The position numbers and the translations under genes are program-made. From JAWLGJ01 sp041685145 (GTDB lineage: Bacteria; Pseudomonadota; Alphaproteobacteria; Rhodospirillales; Magnetospirillaceae), in the NCBI GenBank assembly GCA_041685145.1, contig JAWLGJ010000006.1:18476-82475 (forward strand): DNA of 64,000 nt, in the 5' to 3' direction. This document shows, piece after piece, positions 16,131 to 24,710 of the stretch (within the stretch, counting starts at the first letter, position 1; every line of letters begins with the position of its first letter). The notes under the pieces were generated by a model. It searched no databases, was not told where the DNA came from, and was given only the letters and a program-made list of their open reading frames with translations.

Positions 16131-16829
16131 TTAAAGGTTTTTGGCCTTGTTGACCATTCTTTCGATCTCGGCCTTGACCAGCCGCTCGACCATCTCGGGC
16201 AGGTTCTGGTCCAGCCACTCCTTGAGCAGCGGCCGCAGCATCTCGCGGGTAAGGGCCTCGATGGTGATGCCGCCATTGCCCACCGACAGCGTCTGGTGCT
16301 GGGCGATCTGGCGCATCAGTTCGCCCAGGAAGGCGGTGGAGGCGGCCTCGGCCGGCGGCGACACCAGCCGATCCTCCTCACCCGCCGCCGCGGCGGGCGG
16401 CTCCGGTTCGGGCTCGGGTTCCGGTTCGGGCTCCGGTTCAGGTTCCGGTTCGGGCTCCGGTTCCGGCTCGGGCTCCGGCTCGGGTTCGGGTTCCGGCGCC
16501 GCCGCTTCTTCTTCCTCGTCGGCGCCGGGATCGAAGCCCCAGGCCGGGTCGATGGCGTCCCCGTCCTCTTCCGGCTCCGGCTCGGGCTCGTCGACGACCA
16601 TCTCCTCGGTGAGTTCGAGGACCTCGTCGTCCTCGTCCTGAGGTGCGGGTTCCGGTTCGGGTTCGGGTTCCGATTCGGGCTCTGGCGCGGCCGGCTCCTG
16701 GGCGCCAGCCGACTCCGCCTCCTCGACATCGTCCTCCGACAGGATGCGCCGGATGGACGCGAGGATGTCCTCCATGGACGGTTCTTGCTGGGCCTTGTCC
16801 TCGGTCATGTCCGAAACGTTCTGCACCAT
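16131..16829 (-). CDS. popZ: Polar organising protein PopZ
   Basis: PopZ (DUF2497 family), 232 aa, which forms condensates at the alphaproteobacterial cell pole and tethers ParB/centromere and polar kinases. The N-terminal partner-binding helix reads SMEDILASIRRILSEDD. A long acidic linker (about residues 45-160) is dominated by Glu-Pro repeats, including some 18 consecutive EP pairs. The C-terminal oligomerisation helices follow: FLGELMRQIA and EMLRPLLKEWLDQNLPEMVERLV. The EP tract is written by hexamer/dodecamer DNA repeats around 16392-16500 and is probably length-variable. Start at ATG 16829; ATG 16808 is an alternative. Its place upstream of valS is conserved in alphaproteobacteria. Confidence 0.93.
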   Translation of the reverse strand: MVQNVSDMTEDKAQQEPSMEDILASIRRILSEDDVEEAESAGAQEPAAPEPESEPEPEPEPAPQDEDDEVLELTEEMVVDEPEPEPEEDGDAIDPAWGFDPGADEEEEAAAPEPEPEPEPEPEPEPEPEPEPEPEPEPEPEPEPPAAAAGEEDRLVSPPAEAASTAFLGELMRQIAQHQTLSVGNGGITIEALTREMLRPLLKEWLDQNLPEMVERLVKAEIERMVNKAKNL

Positions 16830-16856
16830 TCCCGTCGTCCAGGCAAGGCCCGCCGC

Positions 16857-18236
16857 TTAGTCGATCAGCTTTTCTTCCGCCAGCACGGGCCGCACGGCGG
16901 TGCCGTACCAGAGCCCCCGCACCTCCTCATAATGGCCGGTGGGGTCGTAGAAATCCACCGGCAGCTCCAGGGCGCGCGCGGTCATCTCGCCCAGCGCCTG
17001 CTTGAGCTGGAAGGCGCGCACCAGTTCGTCGCGGCGCGCCACGACCAGATTCACCTGCGCCTGGAACAGTTCGAGCTGGGCGTCGAGAACGTCGAGGGTG
17101 GTGCGGGCGCCGACCTCGGCCTCGCGCTGGACGCCTTCGACGGCGATTTCGGCGGCACGAATCTGCGCCGTCAGCGATTCCACCCGCGCCCGCGATGCCT
17201 GCAACGCCTCCCACGCCTGGCGGCCGCCTTCCACGGCGGTGCGCCGCGCCGCCGAGACCTGAAGCTGCGCCTGGTTGGCGAAATGCTTCTGCTGGCGAAC
17301 CTGCGCCTGCACCGCGCCGGACTGGTACAGCGGCACCGTCAGATTGACCAGCAGTTCGGCGCTGTCGGTGCGCGAACCATCGGCCTGGGTCTCGCGGGCA
17401 TGGGCGACGGAGCCGTCAAGGCTGACACTCGGGCGCGTCTGGCCGTGGATGACCTCGATGCGGTTCTGGGCGGCCAGGGCGTTATAGGTGGCCTCCAGCA
17501 CGCCCGGATTCTGCTCGCGCGCCCGGGCGAGGACGGCGTCGATGCTGTCGGGTTGCACCAGCACCGGCTCGGGCGCGTCCAGCTCCCCCGGCGGCACCCC
17601 CACCACCTGCTCGAAATTGGCCCGCGAGGCCTGCAGGTTGCCGACGGACTGTTCGCGGTCGGCGACGGCGCCGGACAGCCGCGCCTCGGCCTGGGCGACG
17701 TCGGTGCGGGTGATCTCGCCGACGCGGAAACGGTCCTGCGCGGCCTCAAGCTGGCGCTGCAACACCTCGACGTTCTGGATAGACAAATCCAGCACCGCCT
17801 GGTCGCGCACCACGTCGAGATAGGCGGTGGCGGCGTCCAGCAGGATGGCCTGCTCGACCGAGAGAAGCTGCGCCCGCCCCGCCAGCACGCCGGCCTCGGC
17901 CTCGCTCACCGAGGCGCGGGTGATGCCGCCGTCATACAGCGGCTGCGTCACCTGCAAGCCGATCTGCGCCGGGGTGAGATCCTGGGTGCCGCCGCGGTTG
18001 TTGTCGGTGTGGCGAAAGCCCGTCGAACCGCTGAGACTGACCGAAGGGCGCCAGCCCGACCGCGCGATGGGCACGTTTTCGTCCACGCCGCGCAACGCCG
18101 AGCGCTGCGCCGTGAGGGTGGGATTGTTGTTGTAGGCGTAGGCGAGCACCTCATCCAGGGTCTGCGCTCCGGCCCCGGTCGGCGCCACCGCCACACCCAC
18201 TGCGAACGCAACAACCGTCGCTAGACGTCTTTTCAC
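16857..18236 (-). CDS. tolC: TolC-family outer membrane efflux protein
   Basis: Outer-membrane channel protein for type I secretion or efflux, 459 aa. The start is GTG 18236 (KRRLATVVAFAVG) behind AGGGGAG; no ATG exists nearby. A signal peptide ends near GAGAQTLDEVLAYAY, then come two tandem outer-membrane-efflux repeats with long coiled helices, seen as the paired NPTLTAQRSALRG and NPGVLEATYNALAAQNRIEV segments, and the PLYDGG / PLYQSG turns. Its neighbours are the PIMT-like gene upstream and popZ downstream, a conserved alphaproteobacterial order. Confidence 0.94.
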   Translation of the reverse strand: MKRRLATVVAFAVGVAVAPTGAGAQTLDEVLAYAYNNNPTLTAQRSALRGVDENVPIARSGWRPSVSLSGSTGFRHTDNNRGGTQDLTPAQIGLQVTQPLYDGGITRASVSEAEAGVLAGRAQLLSVEQAILLDAATAYLDVVRDQAVLDLSIQNVEVLQRQLEAAQDRFRVGEITRTDVAQAEARLSGAVADREQSVGNLQASRANFEQVVGVPPGELDAPEPVLVQPDSIDAVLARAREQNPGVLEATYNALAAQNRIEVIHGQTRPSVSLDGSVAHARETQADGSRTDSAELLVNLTVPLYQSGAVQAQVRQQKHFANQAQLQVSAARRTAVEGGRQAWEALQASRARVESLTAQIRAAEIAVEGVQREAEVGARTTLDVLDAQLELFQAQVNLVVARRDELVRAFQLKQALGEMTARALELPVDFYDPTGHYEEVRGLWYGTAVRPVLAEEKLID

Positions 18237-18373
18237 GGCAACTCCCCTGTTTCTGCCCGCCAACCGACCCGCGTCCAAAGGGTACACGATACCTTCAGGA
18301 CGTGGAATGGCAAGGCGTTTAGGTCGCCTGGCCGGTCGACCCCAACCGTTCGTCGAGGGGGGTGCCGAGGCAA

Positions 18374-19030
18374 TCAGAACACGAACTGCTCGCGCGGCCG
18401 GAACTCCGGCAGCACCGGCGTCGCGGCATCGAAGACAGGGCGGCGCCCGAACGAATCGCCGATTCGCGCCACCACCACCGCCTCGCCGCTTGCCAGCGGG
18501 TCGGGACGCACGACGCCGACCAGGCGGCCGCCGTCGCCGAGTTGTTGGCACAGGCTGTCGGGGATCTCCGCCACCGCCCCGGCCAGCAGGATGACGTCGT
18601 AAGGAGCCTGTTTCGGCCAGCCCTCCGCCAGCGGCCCGGTCTCGACCACCACATTGTCCGCCCCCACCTCGGCGAGCGCCCGCGCCGCCGCCTCGGCCGC
18701 GGCGGCGTCGCTTTCCAGCGCCACCACGGCGCTGCACATCCGGGCCAGGACCGCCGCCGCATAACCCACCGGGCATCCCACCACCAGCGCCACGTCGTCC
18801 GGGCGCACCTCCGCCGTCTGCAACAGGCGGCCGAGGACCAACGGCTCGATCAGGTGGCGGCCGCCGCCCAGGGGCACGTCTTCGTCGACATAGGCGACGC
18901 CGCGCATCGCCTTGGGCAGGAAGGATTCCCGCGGCACGCTTGCCATCGCGTCGACCACCGCCGGGTCGATGACCCGGTTGGGCCGAAGCTGGTTTTCAAC
19001 CATGTTGCGTCGAACCGCTGCGAAATCCAT
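18374..19030 (-). CDS. Protein-L-isoaspartate O-methyltransferase-like protein
   Basis: PIMT-family Rossmann methyltransferase, 218 aa, starting at ATG 19030 behind GGAGGGAG. The N-terminus RRNMVENQLRPNRVIDPAVVDAMASVPRESFLP is typical. However, the SAM motif I, normally GxGSGYQ, reads VVGCPVGYAAAVLA, and the catalytic-loop region reads DVPLGGGRHLIEPL without the usual serine. It may be a divergent paralog, common upstream of tolC in this lineage, with reduced or altered activity. Whether it repairs isoaspartyl residues cannot be told from sequence. Confidence 0.8.
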   Translation of the reverse strand: MDFAAVRRNMVENQLRPNRVIDPAVVDAMASVPRESFLPKAMRGVAYVDEDVPLGGGRHLIEPLVLGRLLQTAEVRPDDVALVVGCPVGYAAAVLARMCSAVVALESDAAAAEAAARALAEVGADNVVVETGPLAEGWPKQAPYDVILLAGAVAEIPDSLCQQLGDGGRLVGVVRPDPLASGEAVVVARIGDSFGRRPVFDAATPVLPEFRPREQFVF

Positions 19031-19084
19031 TGGCTGATCTCCCTCCACGAACCGCCCGCTTTATAATCCCGCGCGGCGGTGAAC

Positions 19085-21274
19085 TCAATCGTCGCCAGAT
19101 GCGGCGTCGGCGGATGGGGCACCGTGAACCTCCGCGTCGGTACCGGCGGCGAGGATGACGCGCTCGGGCGGCAGGACGACGGTGGCCTGGGTGCCGCGCC
19201 CGGGCTCGGATTCGAGGGTCAGGCGCCCGTCGTGCAACTCGACTAGGCGGCGGCTCAGCGGCAGGCCGAGGCCGGCACCCTCCTCGTTGCTTACCATGAT
19301 GTTGCGGGCCTGCGCGAAGGGCTCAAAGATGCTGGCCATGTCCTTGGCGGCGATGCCGACGCCGTCATCGCGCACGCTGAGCGCCATCGCCCCCTCCGGC
19401 GTGACGCTGCCTTGCAGCATCACGGTGCCGCCGCGGGGGGTGAACTTGATGGCGTTGGACACCAGGTTGAGCAGCACCTGCCGCAGGCGCAGGCCGTCGG
19501 CGCGCACCCGCGGCAGGCTGGCCTCCATGCCGTTGGCCAGGCGCACGCCGTCCTGCCGTGCCCGGTCCGACAGCAGGCGCACGACGCTGCCGACGATCTC
19601 GCGAACATCGACCTCGTCCTCGCGCAGTTCCAGGCGCCCGGCCTCGACCTTGGACAGGTCGAGGACGTCATTGATGAGGTGCAGCAGGTGCAGGCCGGAT
19701 TCGTGTATCCCCTGGATATAGCTGCGGTAGTTGTCGTGCCCCAGCGGGCCGAAGACCTCGGCGCGCATGACGTCGGAAAAACCCACCACGGCATTGAGCG
19801 GCGTGCGCAATTCATGGCTGAGGCCGGCAAGGAAGTTGGACTTGGCGTGGCTGACCTTCTCGGCCCGGCGGCGGGCTTCGAGCAGGTCGGTTTCCATGTG
19901 CTTGCGCCCGGTGATGTCTTCCTTGACGGCGATGTAGCGGGTGGCACGGCCGTGCGAATCGAACAGCGGGCTGATCGATACCAGTTCCCAGAACAGCTCG
20001 CCCGATTTGCGGCGGTTGAGGATTTCGCCCTGCCAACGCTCGCCGCGCTTCAGCGCCGCCCACAGCGCCTTGTAGGTGCTGGTGGGGGTCAGCCCCGAGC
20101 GCAGGAGGCTGGGCTTGCGCCCCAGGGCTTCCTCCTTCTCATATCCGCTCGCCCGGCTGAACTGGCGGTTGACGTAAAGGATGTTCGCGTCCAGGTCGGT
20201 GATGACCACCGCCGAGGGGCTGTCCTCCAGCGCCTGCAACAGCGCCCGCAATTGCTGCTCGGCCTCGACCCGGGCGGTGATGTCGCGCAGGAACAGAATG
20301 CGGCGGCCCTTGCCGGCCGGACGCACCGTCAGGTCGAGGTGGCGCGGTTCGCCGTCGCGGCCGATGCCCTTGACGACGCGGTGGCTCCACTCGGCGGGGT
20401 CGAGCCCGGCGGGGTCGGGCAGGTCGGGCAGCACCCGCGCCCGCGACACCGCGCCGCCGTCCTCCAGCCCTAACAGGGTGCGCGCCGCCGGGTTGAGGGG
20501 GACCAGCAGCCCGGTGGCGAAGTCGTGCTCCAGAATGGCGTCGGTCATCACCTCGATCACCGCGCCGTGCTCCTCGCGCAGCGTCTCCAGCCGGGTCACC
20601 ACCGCGTGGGTGCGCCGCAGCAGCGGCCGCATCACATGGAGACCGAGGATCGCCAGCACCACCAGGAAGAACGCCTCGCCGAACACGCCCACCAGGCGCA
20701 GGCGGTCGATCTGGCGCCGCGCGCTCTGCTCGACGATGGTCGTCAGCGCCTCGAAGGCGGGCAGCAGGCGGTCGTTGGCCTGGCGCACCACCGCCGCCAC
20801 CTCCCGGCTCTCCGGCCGCAGCCGCCGGGCCTCCGCCTCGTCGAGGACCAGCGCGACGCGGCGCCGGTATTCGGCGATGGCGTGGTCCAGCGCGAAGGGC
20901 GGTTCGCCTCGAAGGCGGTCCACCTCGGCCGCCGCCGCGCGGTCCAGGGCATTGTAGTCGCGGGTGCGCTGGGCCTTGGCAAGCTGCTGGATGTGGAAGC
21001 GGATGTCCTCGCCCAGCTCCCCGCGCCGGTCGGCCTCCTCGGTCGCCGCCAGGCGCATGACGTCAAGCGCGATGCGCTGCGAGAGCATCCGTTGCCGGCC
21101 GACGCCGTTGATCAGCGCCGCCGACTGCTCCTGCCCCTGGGTGGTGAGATAGAGGACGGCGAGGCCGGCCAGCGACACCAGCGCCAGCAACAGCAGAATT
21201 GCCACGAAGCGCATCCGCATGAAGCGGCCGATTCGGCGGCTTTCCGGGCCGTCCTCGTCGCGACGGGCGTGCAC
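19085..21274 (-). CDS. PilJ-domain PAS sensor histidine kinase
   Basis: Membrane histidine kinase, 729 aa from GTG 21274 (ATG 21220 would remove 18 residues). TM1 (residues about 22-42) is followed by a periplasmic helical domain with GVGRQRMLSQRIALDVMRL, the PilJ/NarX-type sensor signature. TM2 lies near residues 195-215. Two PAS regions follow, the second clear (SPSAVVITDLDANILYVNRQFSRASGY). The H box is FLAGLSHELRTPLNAVVG, and the ATPase has NLVSNAIKFTP, DDGVGI and GAGLGLPLSRRL. No receiver domain follows. It lies 94 bp downstream of nirN on the same strand, so a nitrate or nitrite signal is plausible but inferred. Confidence 0.9.
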   Translation of the reverse strand: MHARRDEDGPESRRIGRFMRMRFVAILLLLALVSLAGLAVLYLTTQGQEQSAALINGVGRQRMLSQRIALDVMRLAATEEADRRGELGEDIRFHIQQLAKAQRTRDYNALDRAAAAEVDRLRGEPPFALDHAIAEYRRRVALVLDEAEARRLRPESREVAAVVRQANDRLLPAFEALTTIVEQSARRQIDRLRLVGVFGEAFFLVVLAILGLHVMRPLLRRTHAVVTRLETLREEHGAVIEVMTDAILEHDFATGLLVPLNPAARTLLGLEDGGAVSRARVLPDLPDPAGLDPAEWSHRVVKGIGRDGEPRHLDLTVRPAGKGRRILFLRDITARVEAEQQLRALLQALEDSPSAVVITDLDANILYVNRQFSRASGYEKEEALGRKPSLLRSGLTPTSTYKALWAALKRGERWQGEILNRRKSGELFWELVSISPLFDSHGRATRYIAVKEDITGRKHMETDLLEARRRAEKVSHAKSNFLAGLSHELRTPLNAVVGFSDVMRAEVFGPLGHDNYRSYIQGIHESGLHLLHLINDVLDLSKVEAGRLELREDEVDVREIVGSVVRLLSDRARQDGVRLANGMEASLPRVRADGLRLRQVLLNLVSNAIKFTPRGGTVMLQGSVTPEGAMALSVRDDGVGIAAKDMASIFEPFAQARNIMVSNEEGAGLGLPLSRRLVELHDGRLTLESEPGRGTQATVVLPPERVILAAGTDAEVHGAPSADAASGDD

Positions 21275-21368
21275 CTTGCGTCCCTGCCCCCTTGAAAACC
21301 CGCAGGGAAACCTGCCTTGGACACCAAATCAAAATTATTGGCCGCGGTCAAGAACGCGCGTCTGGTGC

Positions 21369-22865
21369 CTAGTGACTGGTACCACGGGCGTAGGTAATCT
21401 TGTTAAAAACGTTGTATTTTCCGGAAGGTCTTTTCATGGGTATGCGCCGGACTTCTTCGAACGTCTCGGCATCGTAAACGATCAAAGCCCCGTCAGCCTC
21501 CATCACCGAAACCAGCGCGTGACTCCCGTCGCGCGTGAACTCGACATGCGCCACGGTTTTTCCGGGCTCCGGGCGCATTGTCTTCACCAGTTCCAGGGTC
21601 CGCTTGTCGAGGATGTGCATGACATCGCGGTTGGGGCCGAAGAAAACATCGGTCCAGGCGTAGGGCGTGTTGTCGTGACTGCGCATGAAGAAGCCCGGCC
21701 CCAGGGTCTCGATGCGCTTCACCGTCTCCCAGGTGTTCATGTCGATGACGCTGACGGCGGCGTCGCGCAGGTGCGGCGTCGCCATCAGGTCGCGGCCCTG
21801 CCATTGCCAGGTGATGCCCGAGCCCAGATGCGGCATCCCCGACAGGTCTATGTCGGCAACCTTCTCGGCCCGGTCCAGGTCGACGACGGCACCCTGTTTG
21901 TCGTTGCGCGCCGCGCCCACCACGACGCGGTAATCCTGGTCGAAGAAGAAGTCGTCCATGAAGTCGGGCACGGCGATGGGCCGAACGGCGAAGTCCGGGG
22001 CGGCGCCGGCATAGGGAATTTCCCAGATCTCCTTGATGTCCTTCAGCGCCACCACGAAGCTGTCGCGCGGGGGCGCGGTGTAGACCGCACTGACGCGCGA
22101 TTCCTTGCCGTCGGAGTCGGCCACCGTGATGGCCTTCACCGGCGACAGGTCGCGGGCGTCCAGCACCACCACCGAATGCGGCAGCATGTTGCCCACCATC
22201 AGCCAGCGGCCGTCGCCGGAGACGGCGACGTTGCGCGTGTTGATGCCGGCGCGCACCTCGCCGACCATCTGCAGCGAGTGCAGGTCGTACATCTGCACCC
22301 AGCCGTCGCGCGAGGCCAGATAGACGAAGCGGCCGTCGGGGGAATACTTGGCGCCGCCATGCAGGGCGTAGCGGGTTTCGAAACGGTCCAGCGGCTCGAA
22401 GCGGTCGCCGTCGAGGATGGTGGCATGGTGGTCGCCGGTCTCGACGACGATGAACAGGTTCAGCGGGTCGGCGTCGTGCTGCGGCGCCGGCGGCAGCGTC
22501 GCCGGATCGACATGCAGCGTGTGGGTCTCCCGCATGTCGGCCAGCGTCCAGTCCGGCACCGCGGGCAGCGGCGTGAAGATGTAGTCGACCAGGGTGGCGA
22601 TCTCGGCCTCGTCGAGCACCTCGCCGTAGCCGACCATCTGCGTCGCCGCGCGGCCGTGGGCGATGACGTCGGCGGCCTCGGTCTTCTTCAGGCGGCCGAG
22701 GTTCTCGGGCAGCAGCGCCGGGCCGGTGCCGCCCAGGCGCCCGTCGCCGTGGCACACGGCGCAGTGGGTGGCGTAAAGGACTTCCGCCGACGGCTCCTCG
22801 GCGGCGGCCGTGGTGGCGACCAGGGCGGCAACGGCGGCGGACAGGGCGGCAAGGGTACGGGTCAT
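21369..22865 (-). CDS. nirN: NirN-type c/d1 cytochrome
   Basis: Periplasmic cytochrome with a c-type heme domain and an eight-bladed d1 propeller, 498 aa from ATG 22865 (ribosome site GAGGAA). A signal peptide precedes the heme c motif CAVCH (residues 35-39), with a likely axial Met in ATQMVGYG. The propeller holds HGGAKYSPDGRFVYLASRDGWV, placing the likely proximal His for heme d1. The length and N-terminus fit NirN, the dihydro-heme d1 dehydrogenase that finishes cofactor synthesis and hands it to NirS, better than NirS itself (usually longer by some 60-90 residues). It lies 13 bp after nirJ. A nitrite reductase role is the alternative. Confidence 0.85.
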   Translation of the reverse strand: MTRTLAALSAAVAALVATTAAAEEPSAEVLYATHCAVCHGDGRLGGTGPALLPENLGRLKKTEAADVIAHGRAATQMVGYGEVLDEAEIATLVDYIFTPLPAVPDWTLADMRETHTLHVDPATLPPAPQHDADPLNLFIVVETGDHHATILDGDRFEPLDRFETRYALHGGAKYSPDGRFVYLASRDGWVQMYDLHSLQMVGEVRAGINTRNVAVSGDGRWLMVGNMLPHSVVVLDARDLSPVKAITVADSDGKESRVSAVYTAPPRDSFVVALKDIKEIWEIPYAGAAPDFAVRPIAVPDFMDDFFFDQDYRVVVGAARNDKQGAVVDLDRAEKVADIDLSGMPHLGSGITWQWQGRDLMATPHLRDAAVSVIDMNTWETVKRIETLGPGFFMRSHDNTPYAWTDVFFGPNRDVMHILDKRTLELVKTMRPEPGKTVAHVEFTRDGSHALVSVMEADGALIVYDAETFEEVRRIPMKRPSGKYNVFNKITYARGTSH

Positions 22866-22878
22866 CGTGTTCCTCGGG

Positions 22879-24048
22879 CTAGACGGCGCGACGCGGCTCG
22901 GCCACGGCCGCGACACCGACTTCGGAGTCGTCGAGATAGCAGCCGGGATCCTCCGCCCAATAGTCGCCGGTGATCTGGTGGGCGCGGGTGCGGGTGTTGC
23001 CGTTGCAGATGGCCAGCCAGCGGCAGGCGCCGCAGCGCCCGGTGACCGGGCGCGGGCGCTGTTTCAGCCCCGCCATCAGCGGGTCGGACACGTCCTGCCA
23101 GATGTCGGCGAAGGGCCGTTCGCGGACGTTGCCCAGCTTGTGATGCCACCACATGGTGTCGGGGTGGACGTTGCCGCGATTGTCGACATTGGCGACATTC
23201 TGGCCCGAGGCGTTGCCGCCCCATTCCTCCAGCTTGCGCCGGATGTGCCCGGCCTTGTCGGGAAAGTGGCGCTGCACCCACAGCAGGAAGAACGGGCCGT
23301 CGGCGTCGTTGTTGCCGGTGACGAATTCGCGATGGCGCCCGGCGTGGTAGTCGGCGACGCAGGCTTCGAACAGGGCCTCCATCGCCGTGCGCGTCATCTG
23401 GATGGCGGCATGGTCGCGGCGGTTGTGGTTGCCGCGCCCGGCGAAATTCAGGTGCGACAGATAGAACTTATCCACCCCTTCGGCGTCCATCAGCCGCAGG
23501 ATGTCGGGAAGCTGGGTCTCGTTGTCCCGCGCCAGGGTGAAGCGCAGCCCCACCTTGGCCCCGCGCTGCCGGCAGCGGCGCAACCCGGCCATCGCATCGT
23601 CGAAGGCGCCCTCGCGGCCGCGGAAGCGGTCATGAACGGCGCCGACGCCGTCGATGGAGATGCCGACATAGTCGAAGCCGGTGGCGGCGATGTTGTCGGC
23701 GGTGGCCTCGTCGATGAGCGTGCCGTTGGTGGACAGGGCGGTGTAGAACCCCATCGCCTTGGCGCGCAGGGCGATGGCGAAGATGTCGGGGCGCAGCAGC
23801 GGCTCGCCGCCGGAGAGGATCAGCACCGGCACCCGCGCCGCCTTCAGGTCCTCCATGACCCGATAGGTGTCCTCGGTGGACAGCTCGCCGCTGAACTCCT
23901 TGTCGACGGACGCCGAATAGCAGTGCTTGCAGGTCAGATTGCAGCGCCGCACCAGATTCCAGATCACCACCGGCCCCGGCGGGTCGCGATGGGGCCTGGG
24001 CGGCGTGGGCTCGAACAATTCGCGCACGAACTGCGACAGCCTGAACAT
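22879..24048 (-). CDS. nirJ: Heme d1 biosynthesis radical SAM protein NirJ
   Basis: Radical SAM enzyme, 389 aa, that removes propionate side chains and installs the keto groups of heme d1. The SAM cluster motif is CNLTCKHCYSAS near residue 36; SGGEPLLRPDIF follows. The C-terminal SPASM-like region has the cysteine cluster RCGACRWLAICNGNTRTRA and a later EDPGCY. The ATG at 24048 follows GGGAGG and sits 12 bp after the upstream siroheme decarboxylase subunit. Context with nirN separates it from AhbC-type paralogs. Confidence 0.92.
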   Translation of the reverse strand: MFRLSQFVRELFEPTPPRPHRDPPGPVVIWNLVRRCNLTCKHCYSASVDKEFSGELSTEDTYRVMEDLKAARVPVLILSGGEPLLRPDIFAIALRAKAMGFYTALSTNGTLIDEATADNIAATGFDYVGISIDGVGAVHDRFRGREGAFDDAMAGLRRCRQRGAKVGLRFTLARDNETQLPDILRLMDAEGVDKFYLSHLNFAGRGNHNRRDHAAIQMTRTAMEALFEACVADYHAGRHREFVTGNNDADGPFFLLWVQRHFPDKAGHIRRKLEEWGGNASGQNVANVDNRGNVHPDTMWWHHKLGNVRERPFADIWQDVSDPLMAGLKQRPRPVTGRCGACRWLAICNGNTRTRAHQITGDYWAEDPGCYLDDSEVGVAAVAEPRRAV

Positions 24049-24060
24049 GTCGGGCCTCCC

Positions 24061-24552
24061 CTACCCGCCGAGCCGCAGCCCGGTCTTTTTCAGGATGCGG
24101 CTGGAATACAACACCTCGTGCCCGCGGCTGAGGTCCCCCAGCGTCGCCGCGATTCGCTCGACCAGGGAATCGGCGGTCTCGCGGTCGCGCGCGTGCACCA
24201 TCGCAAACAGGTTGTACGGCCACTGCGGAGGATGCCGCGGGCGCTGATAGCAGTGGCTGACGAAGGGCAGCGCGCCCACGCGCTCGCCGGCCTCGACGAT
24301 ATGCTCGTCGGCGATGTCCCAGACGGTCATGCCGTTGAAGCGGTAGCCGAGAGCGTAGTGGTTGGGCACCGCCGCGATGCGCCGCAGGGCCCCCGACGCC
24401 TGCATCCGGCGCAGCCGCGCCATCAACTCGTCGGGCGCGATGCCCAGGCGCTCGGCGACGGCGTGATAGGGCTGCGGCACCAGCGGCAGCCCTTCCTGTG
24501 TTTCCAGCACGATGCGGCGGTCGATCGCGTCGAGCGGTTCCATGCCAGCCAT
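24061..24552 (-). CDS. nirH: Siroheme decarboxylase subunit (NirH-like)
   Basis: AsnC/Lrp-fold protein of 163 aa, one of the NirD/L/G/H group that decarboxylates siroheme to 12,18-didecarboxysiroheme. An N-terminal winged helix (DAIDRRIVLETQEGLPLV, LMARLRRMQASGALRRIAAV) precedes the family stretch NHYALGYRFNGMTVWDIADE and the core PQWPYNLFAMVHARD. Its place directly before nirJ, as in the pseudomonad nirGHJ order, supports NirH. It is the only such subunit in the window, whereas functional decarboxylases are made of at least two homologous parts. Start ATG 24552 (GAGGGGG upstream); ATG 24543 is an alternative. Confidence 0.82.
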   Translation of the reverse strand: MAGMEPLDAIDRRIVLETQEGLPLVPQPYHAVAERLGIAPDELMARLRRMQASGALRRIAAVPNHYALGYRFNGMTVWDIADEHIVEAGERVGALPFVSHCYQRPRHPPQWPYNLFAMVHARDRETADSLVERIAATLGDLSRGHEVLYSSRILKKTGLRLGG

Positions 24553-24577
24553 ATTGATGTCATCCCCCTCGGCCGCC

Positions 24578-24591
24578 TTGATGTTAGGCAA
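24578..24591. promoter_or_regulatory. FNR/DNR-like half-conserved box
   Basis: TTGAT-GTTA-GGCAA matches 8 of 10 conserved positions of the TTGAT-N4-ATCAA box bound by Crp/FNR-family regulators of denitrification. It lies 26 bp upstream of the nirH start; an activator site centred here would put the transcript start at about 24543, so either the site acts on the divergent gene at 24711, it is repressing, or nirH translation starts at 24543. Confidence 0.35.
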
Positions 24592-24710
24592 GGATCGGCC
24601 GGCGCCCACCTTAGAGCGATTCGCGCCTCGAATGGAACCGCCATGACGTCCTCGGCGAACAATCGCCGGTTCGCGGTGTTGCCCCGGAAACAGCCACCGG
24701 GGAGAGAGCC

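Noticed and set aside
21369..22865. NirS nitrite reductase
   Set aside because: The protein is shorter than typical NirS and sits directly after nirJ in the position of NirN. I kept NirS only as an alternative.
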